Part shown: positions 53,336 to 64,000 of the stretch, piece after piece
How positions within the stretch are numbered: the first letter of the stretch is position 1
Layout of the letters: each line of letters begins with the position of its first letter
Source: Okapia johnstoni
Taxonomy: Eukaryota > Chordata > Mammalia > Artiodactyla > Giraffidae
Reading direction: 5' to 3'
NCBI GenBank assembly: GCA_024291935.2
Contig: CM044310.1
Coordinates: forward strand, 117,438,213-117,502,212
DNA: 64,000 bases
Position numbers and translations under genes: made by a program
Notes under the pieces: generated by a model
The model's input: the letters and a program-made list of their open reading frames with translations, nothing else
What the model was told of the DNA's origin: nothing
Databases searched by the model: none

Positions 53336-55160
53336 TGTTCATTCAAGAAATATTTACTGAGCATCTGTTCTGTGCCAGAAATTATTCTGGCTCCTGGGGC
53401 ACTGTGGTCAGCATTCCTTCATACAGGCTCTTGTTCTAGTGGGTGGAGGCTGGGAATGCAAAAAAAAGCCTATAAAATACATGCTTTATTTGTTACATGT
53501 TGGTAAGTACTGCAGAAAAAAATAAAAGCAGGCAAGAGGGACAGGGAGATACTGGTCTCCCCCACTCTCAGGGGCCCCTGGGGTTGTATTATTAGGAAGA
53601 TTCAAATGTCATGAAGATGACATTTGAACAAAACCTTAAAGGAGTTGGTGGATGGGTCCATGTGGCTTCTTGGAGGAAGTGAGTTCTAGGCAGAGCAAAT
53701 GGGCTGGTAAGTTAGGCAAGAGGCATGAATAGAATGTTCTAGCAGGGGACCCCTTTTTGAGATTTTCGTTGTTTATTTTTGGCTGTGCTGCATCTTTGTG
53801 GCTGTGCGGGGGCTTTCTCTAGTTGTGTGCGGTGAACAGGGACTGCTCTCTGTTGCGGGGCTCGGGCTCCTCACTGCAGTCTCTTGTTGCACAGCACAGG
53901 CTTTAGGCGTGTGGGCTTCAATAGCGGCGGCTCGTGGGCTTCAAAGCGGCGGCTCGTGGGCTTCAATAGCGGCGGCTCGTGGGCTTCAATAGCAGTGGCT
54001 CGTGGGTTCTACAGTGCGAGCTCAAAAGTTGTGGTCCGTGGGCCTAGTTGCTCCTAGGCACGTGGAACCTTCCCTGACCAGGGATCGAACCCGTGTCCCC
54101 TGCATTGGATGGCGGACTCTTATCCACCGCGCCACCAGGGAAGTCCAAGGGAGCCCTTTGACTGGAGCTGAATGAGCAGGAGCACAAGGGTAGGTGATGA
54201 GGTGAGAGAGGTAACAGGACTCGGATGACATAGGATCCTGAAAATCAGTGTAGGACTTTGGCACTTACCTTGAGTAAGATGGGAACCATTACACCTGAAG
54301 GCCAGTTCCTAAAAGTGGAATTGACTCCAGCTTCTAAATCAGACCCCCAAAATGTGATCTGGTCCTCAACCCTGAGCCTAACCAAATCTTAACCAGAATC
54401 CTAACCAGAATCTTACCTCAATTCTGACCCCTTAACCAAACTCTAGGTTTGTCCCATAATTTGGCCCGTAATAGACATTACTGTTGCCTACTTAAGCATT
54501 CACTCCTTCTGTCTTTCTATCAGAACTCCAATTTTGTTTGGATAATCTTTTATCCTCCTCATGACTATGAAGTTTACCGCATCAAGCAGGAAAACCATAT
54601 CCTGCCTGCCAGAGACTGGTTTAGAAATGAACATGTGATGCAGGTCTGGCCAGTGAGGAGTGAAGGGGAGACACCTGGGGCTTTCTTATTTTCAAAAAGA
54701 GACACTGGCAGAATTCTCTTTTCTTTCTTCTAGATAGTACCCTCTCTGAATGTAAATTTTGGAAGCATGGCAGCCTTCCTGGGACTGGGGAGAGAAGTGG
54801 CTGGTGGACCAAGTCAAAACACCGCAGATGGTCAAGCAGAGAGATGGAATGATGTAACAGGATTTGTACTTTCAAAATATCACTCTGGCTGCTATATGAA
54901 GGATGGATTTTAAGGGAGTGTGGAGACATGAGAAAACGATTGTTATTGTTCCGATGAGAGATGATGGTGATTTGGATAAAGCCATTTGGGAGGTAGGGGT
55001 GGTAATAAGTGGAGGGATTCAAGGTGCATTTGGGAGAATCAACAGGTCTTGGCAATGGATTAAATGGAAGCTGTGGAGAGGGAGGCAGATGTTAGGACAT
55101 CAGAGTCTCTCGCTTGATGGATGACATGGTTGGATACAATCAAGTGCTCAAGAGAGAGTG
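53336..55160 (+). mobile_element. Old LINE-class remnants split by a CHR SINE
   Basis: ATTTACTGAGCATCTGTTCT, GGCAGAGCAAATGGGCTGG before; ATCACTCTGGCTGCTATATG and GAGATGATGGTGATTTGG after the SINE. 54290-54840 is largely unassigned. Confidence 0.45.
53766..54146 (-). mobile_element. CHR-type SINE with expanded 23-bp internal repeat
   Basis: GTGGGCTTCAATAGCGGCGG units start at 53911, 53934, 53956, 53979 and 54002. Head end CCACCAGGGAAGTCC. Confidence 0.93.
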
Positions 55161-55508
55161 AAAAAGACCTCACTATTTTCACAGAATGCCTAGGAGGCTG
55201 AAGAGAACCCTAATCCTTACTTTGACACAATTCTCAACACCAGTCTTGGGTTATTTTTTTTTCTTAATAACGCAATTACTTTATTATAAGCCTGAATATC
55301 ACCTAACTCCTATTCTAAAATGTTGTATGGGAAAACAGAACAAGTAAGCATATTAAAAGATGGTAGTCTACCTCCTCATTCACCTCTAGCGTTGATGAAG
55401 GATATGGTCAAATTATAGACATTTTAAAGGGTAACACGTAGATTTCACTTTGAATTCTGACCAAGCTTGGAGCGTGGTATCTGACGGTAGAAGATACAGA
55501 TACTAAAG
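55161..55508. other. Unassigned KLK7-KLK8 spacer
   Basis: AT-rich, no recognised feature. Confidence 0.4.
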
Positions 55509-55645
55509 GTTTGTTGTTGCGGAGCACAGGTTCTAGGCGGGTGGGCTTCAGTAGCTGTGGCTCATAGACACTAGAGTAGGCTCAGAAGTTGTGGATGTTG
55601 CCCACGGCTCGTGGAATCATCCCGGACCAGGGGCTGATCCCTGAG
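55509..55645 (-). mobile_element. CHR-type SINE fragment
   Basis: TTGTTGCGGAGCACAGGTTC, GGTGGGCTTCAGTAGCTGTG, CCGGACCAGGGGCTGATCCC. Confidence 0.8.
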
Positions 55646-55807
55646 TGCCTGTGTGCTGCCTTACCCCATCCCCTGGAAAATCTTGTGCACCTACTATGTG
55701 ACGTGTCAGCTGCCTTGTGAACCTCATCTCTGTTCCTCTCATGGGTCCACGCGAGGACTGTCTCTCCCACTTTATAGATGAGATAAGGGAGGTTTAAATG
55801 AAGTTAG

Positions 55808-56124
55808 AGGGCTTCCCTGGTGGCTCAGTGGTGAAGAATCCGCCTGCCAACGTGGGAGACACCGGTTCGATCCCTGATCCCTGAAGATCTCACATACTAT
55901 GTTGGCAACTAAGCCCATGCGTGCAACTACTGAGCCTGTCCTCCACAGCCCGAGAGCCACACCGACTGAAGCCCTCAAGCCTAGAGCCCGAGCTCCACAA
56001 GAGAAGCCTGCACTGTGCACCCAGAGAGGAGCCCCCACTCACCGCAACTGGAGAAAAGTCTATGCAGCAGCGAAGAGCCAGCACAGCCAAATAAATAAAT
56101 AATATATATTAAAAAAAAAAAAAC
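55808..56124 (+). mobile_element. CHR-type SINE with Bov-A-like head
   Basis: GGCTTCCCTGGTGGCTCAGT head joined to a CHR body (GCAACTACTGAGCCTG) and an A-rich tail; flanked by AAGTTAGA. Confidence 0.88.
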
Positions 56125-56137
56125 AAGTTAGAACTGA

Positions 56138-56258
56138 GGCTTCCCTGGCGGTGCACGGGTTAAGACTCTGCCCTTCCACTGCAGGAGCTGTGGGTTCGAG
56201 CCCTAGTTGAGGAAGTTCCACATGCAATGAGGTACTGCCAAAGAAAAAAAGGAAAAAA
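56138..56258 (+). mobile_element. CHR-type SINE, second insertion at the same site
   Basis: GGCTTCCCTGGCGGTGCACG head; its A-rich tail is followed by another AGTTAGAA copy. Confidence 0.85.
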
Positions 56259-56332
56259 AAAGTTAGAATCCTTGTGGAAAATCAATAGCTAAGGAGTCAG
56301 AAGGGTCAGAATTGGAATGCTGAGGATTGCCC

Positions 56333-56555
56333 AAGGTATGCCAGATGGTGCTAGTGGTAAAGAACCCGCCTGCTAATGCAGGAGACAGAAGAGACAGGTT
56401 CGATCCCTGGGTCAGGAAGCCCCCCTGGAGGAGGGCATGGCAACCCGCTCCAGTATTCTTGCCTGGAGAACCCCTTGGACGGAGGAGCCTGGCAGGCTAC
56501 AGTCCAGGGGGTCAAAAAGAGTCAGACACGACTGAGCAACTGAGCAGACACACAC
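56333..56555 (+). mobile_element. Bov-A-type SINE
   Basis: GATGGTGCTAGTGGTAAAG, GTCAGACACGACTGAGCAAC. Confidence 0.93.
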
Positions 56556-57475
56556 CCATCACCATCGCACAGACCCAGTCTGAGAAGGAAATTTCTCTGG
56601 GACACCGTCACCTATGCTCAGAGCCTCTCTTGGCTCAAAATGAACTGGGAATCCCATGGACTTATTCACGAGGCTCGTCCCCACGTTGGCCAGAGCCTCA
56701 AATCCCAGCCCTGTTGTATGTGCCCTTTGTGCTTAGTCCTGCTCTTTGGACCCACCCAGACACCCAGTTCCATACTTCCTTTGCCCTCCAGACTCCTGTC
56801 CTGGTCTTCTGCCTGAAGACTCATCGTCCGGCTCACCATCACACCTGAGCACTGGTACCTCGCCGCCCTGCAGCTGTGCCTTGCCCTAAGGCATCCCGAA
56901 CCTTGTGATCCTGGAACTTTCTGATTCAGCTTCTTAGGTGCTGAAAGCCCATTGTTTCTGACTTCCGGGATTCCCTTCCCCACTTTTTTCAACATCAGCC
57001 CCCATTTCTTTTGGAAAGCTGCCTGCCCCCCCCCCCCATGCATATAGTTCTGGTGAAACCGTCAATCATAGTTTTCCAAAACCCTCCCACCCACTGGTAT
57101 AGACACATGGCTCAGTTAAGTCAAGATCATGGTTTCCTCCCTAGAAATAATGATCAATCCATCGGGTGGGCTCAGTGCAAGCTGGACTAATCAGAGTTCT
57201 TCCCTGGGATTCATATGAAGATGTTGGGAGAAAAGAGATCTTTGTTTCTGCTGGGTTTGCTGAACTGGGCCTGTCTGAGGCTACTATGTTCCCTGAGTAT
57301 GAAGACATTTGTCTATAGAGGATGAAATGAGATCCACGGGAGAAGAAAAGAGATGAGCCAAGATGAGAAACAGTCCACACATATGAAAGAGAGAGAGACA
57401 GAGAGAGCAGGGAGAGAGACAGAGAAATTGCCACAGAGGGACAGAGAGGTGATTGGCTTAACTCACCAATTTAAG
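56556..57475. other. Unassigned KLK7-KLK8 spacer, parts old repeat
   Basis: Probable L2-like words at 56640-56850 (CCCTTTGTGCTTAGTCC), a C-run at about 57027, and GAGA-rich 57385-57450. No exon recognised. Confidence 0.4.
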
Positions 57476-57698
57476 TGGGCTTCCCAGGTGGTGCCAGTGG
57501 TAAAGAACCCACCTGCCAATGCAGGAGATGCAAAAGACGTGGGTTTGATCCCTAGGTTGGAAAGATATCCTGGAGTAGGAAATAACAACCCACTGCAGTA
57601 TTCTTGCCATGGATAATTCCATGGACACAGGAGGCTGGTGATGTGACAGTCCATGGAGTCACGAAGAGTCTGACGTGACTGAGCACATACACACACAC
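57476..57698 (+). mobile_element. Bov-A-type SINE
   Basis: GGGCTTCCCAGGTGGTGCC head, GTCTGACGTGACTGAGCAC tail. Confidence 0.93.
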
Positions 57699-57998
57699 AT
57701 CAGTTCAGGTACCTGAGACTCTGATATCCATGTCACTTCCTCTAATATTATTAATCATCTCCAAGGCCTTCCTAAGCACCTAAACCAGCCAATCCCCCTT
57801 TATGCATAAAGTCAGTTTGAACTGGAGCTCAGCCGCTTGTATGCAAAAGCTCCTTGACATAAATAGATCCTTCCAACTTTTGTGCTGCCTCAGTTTCATG
57901 GATGCTTATGGGTGCATATGTTAGCTATTCATATATTTCCTGGACCCAACTCTGCATATCTCACAGTTTATAAGGAGAAATGTCCCCATAGTCAGAGA

Positions 57999-58431
57999 TA
58001 TGGTTTTTCCAGTAGTCATCTACAGATGTGAGAGTTGGACCCTAAAGAAGGCTGAGCACCCAAAGAATTGATACTTTCCAGCTGTGGTGCTGGAGAAGAC
58101 TCTTGAGAGTCCCTTGGACTGCAAGGAGATCAAACCAGTCAATACAAAAGGAAATAAGTCCTGAATATTCATTGGAAGGACTGAAGCTCTAGTGCTTTGG
58201 CCTCCTGATGGGAAGAGCTGGCTCACTGGAAAAGACCCTGATGCTGGGAAAGATTGGGGGCAGGAGGAGAAGGGGACGACAGAGAATGAGATGGTTGGAT
58301 GGCATCACCAACTCAATGGACATGAATTTGAGTAAATTCTGGGAGATAGTGAAGGACAAGGGAGCCTGGCATACTGCAGTCCACAGGGTCGCAAAGAGTC
58401 GGGCACAACTGAACGACTGAACAACAACAGC
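57999..58431 (+). mobile_element. BovB LINE 3' fragment
   Basis: TTTTTCCAGTAGTCATCTAC to GAACGACTGAACAACAACAG. Confidence 0.96.
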
Positions 58432-58724
58432 ATCTCCCCCCAGAGCTTAGTAACAGTTTAGTTGCTTAGAAAAACTGAACAGAAACTCTTTTAATGGTCT
58501 TTCCGGGCCAGTCCTTTGGACATTTGGATATCCTTACATCTTCTCTCTCCTCTGAAATTAACCCCCCATTCCTCCAAGTCCTTCCAGAAAAAAAAAGGGG
58601 GGGGACAATTTTGGACAGTGGTGATGGGCAGAGTGACCATGGGGACTCTCATCTCTCCATCTCCGGGGTGCAGACCCTCTGCCCCTCCACCCCTCTCAGG
58701 AGGGCCAAAGCACAGACAAGCAGG

Positions 58725-58778
58725 GAGCCAGGCTGATGTTGTGAGTTTATTGAGAGAGATTTAGAGCTTGTCTTGGGA
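58725..58778 (-). other. KLK8: KLK8 very short 3' UTR with poly(A) signal
   Basis: AATAAA on the minus strand at 58746-58751 begins only 27 nt after the stop codon, predicting a 3' UTR of about 50 nt. Confidence 0.75.
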
Positions 58779-63978
<5,200 letters not shown>

Positions 63979-64000
63979 GGTGGGACCTGGGAGACGGAGA

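Overview
This window is mammalian nuclear DNA from a pecoran ruminant (bovid or close relative). That follows from its dense load of ruminant-specific repeats: Bov-A-type tRNA-Glu SINEs, CHR-type SINEs, BovB (RTE) LINE fragments and ruminant L1 3' ends, on top of older mammalian MIR, L2, L1M, MER20 and MER5 relics. No bacterial, viral or organellar gene was seen.

The window is the central part of the tissue kallikrein (KLK) serine protease cluster. Four paralogous genes lie on the minus strand, each with five coding exons and conserved intron phases (I-II-I-0). From left to right they are KLK5 (CDS 21353-30222), KLK6 (34107-40857), KLK7 (47670-51918) and KLK8 (58779-63978, with its 5' untranslated part running off the window). 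All four reading frames splice cleanly to full length (294, 246, 251 and 259 codons) with the His/Asp/Ser triad intact, so all appear functional. Predicted S1 specificity is trypsin-like for KLK5, KLK6 and KLK8 (Asp at position 189) and chymotrypsin-like for KLK7 (Asn at 189).

Layout: 1-20.9 kb is the gene-free interval that in other mammals separates KLK4 from KLK5; it holds only repeats and unassigned sequence. KLK5 has a CpG-rich TATA-containing promoter near 30.6 kb. 31-34 kb is the KLK5-KLK6 spacer. 41-47.6 kb is the KLK6-KLK7 spacer with a 37-bp MSR1-like minisatellite. 52-58.7 kb is the KLK7-KLK8 spacer. KLK7 has a TATA-containing CpG-rich promoter near 52.37 kb.

From known family biology, KLK5, KLK7 and KLK8 act together as secreted proteases in epidermal desquamation: KLK5 activates itself and pro-KLK7, and KLK7 and KLK5 cut corneodesmosomal proteins. 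KLK8 and KLK6 also have neural roles. The individual genes are established orthologues. What is worth a second look is local: an apparent four-residue insertion beside the KLK7 activation site, shifted glycosylation sequons in KLK7, an Asn-rich loop in KLK8, a minisatellite filling KLK7 intron 2, and repeated low-complexity sequence families (CCAAT/ATTGG-rich, C-rich, purine/pyrimidine) shared between paralogous introns. I found no convincing wholly new system.
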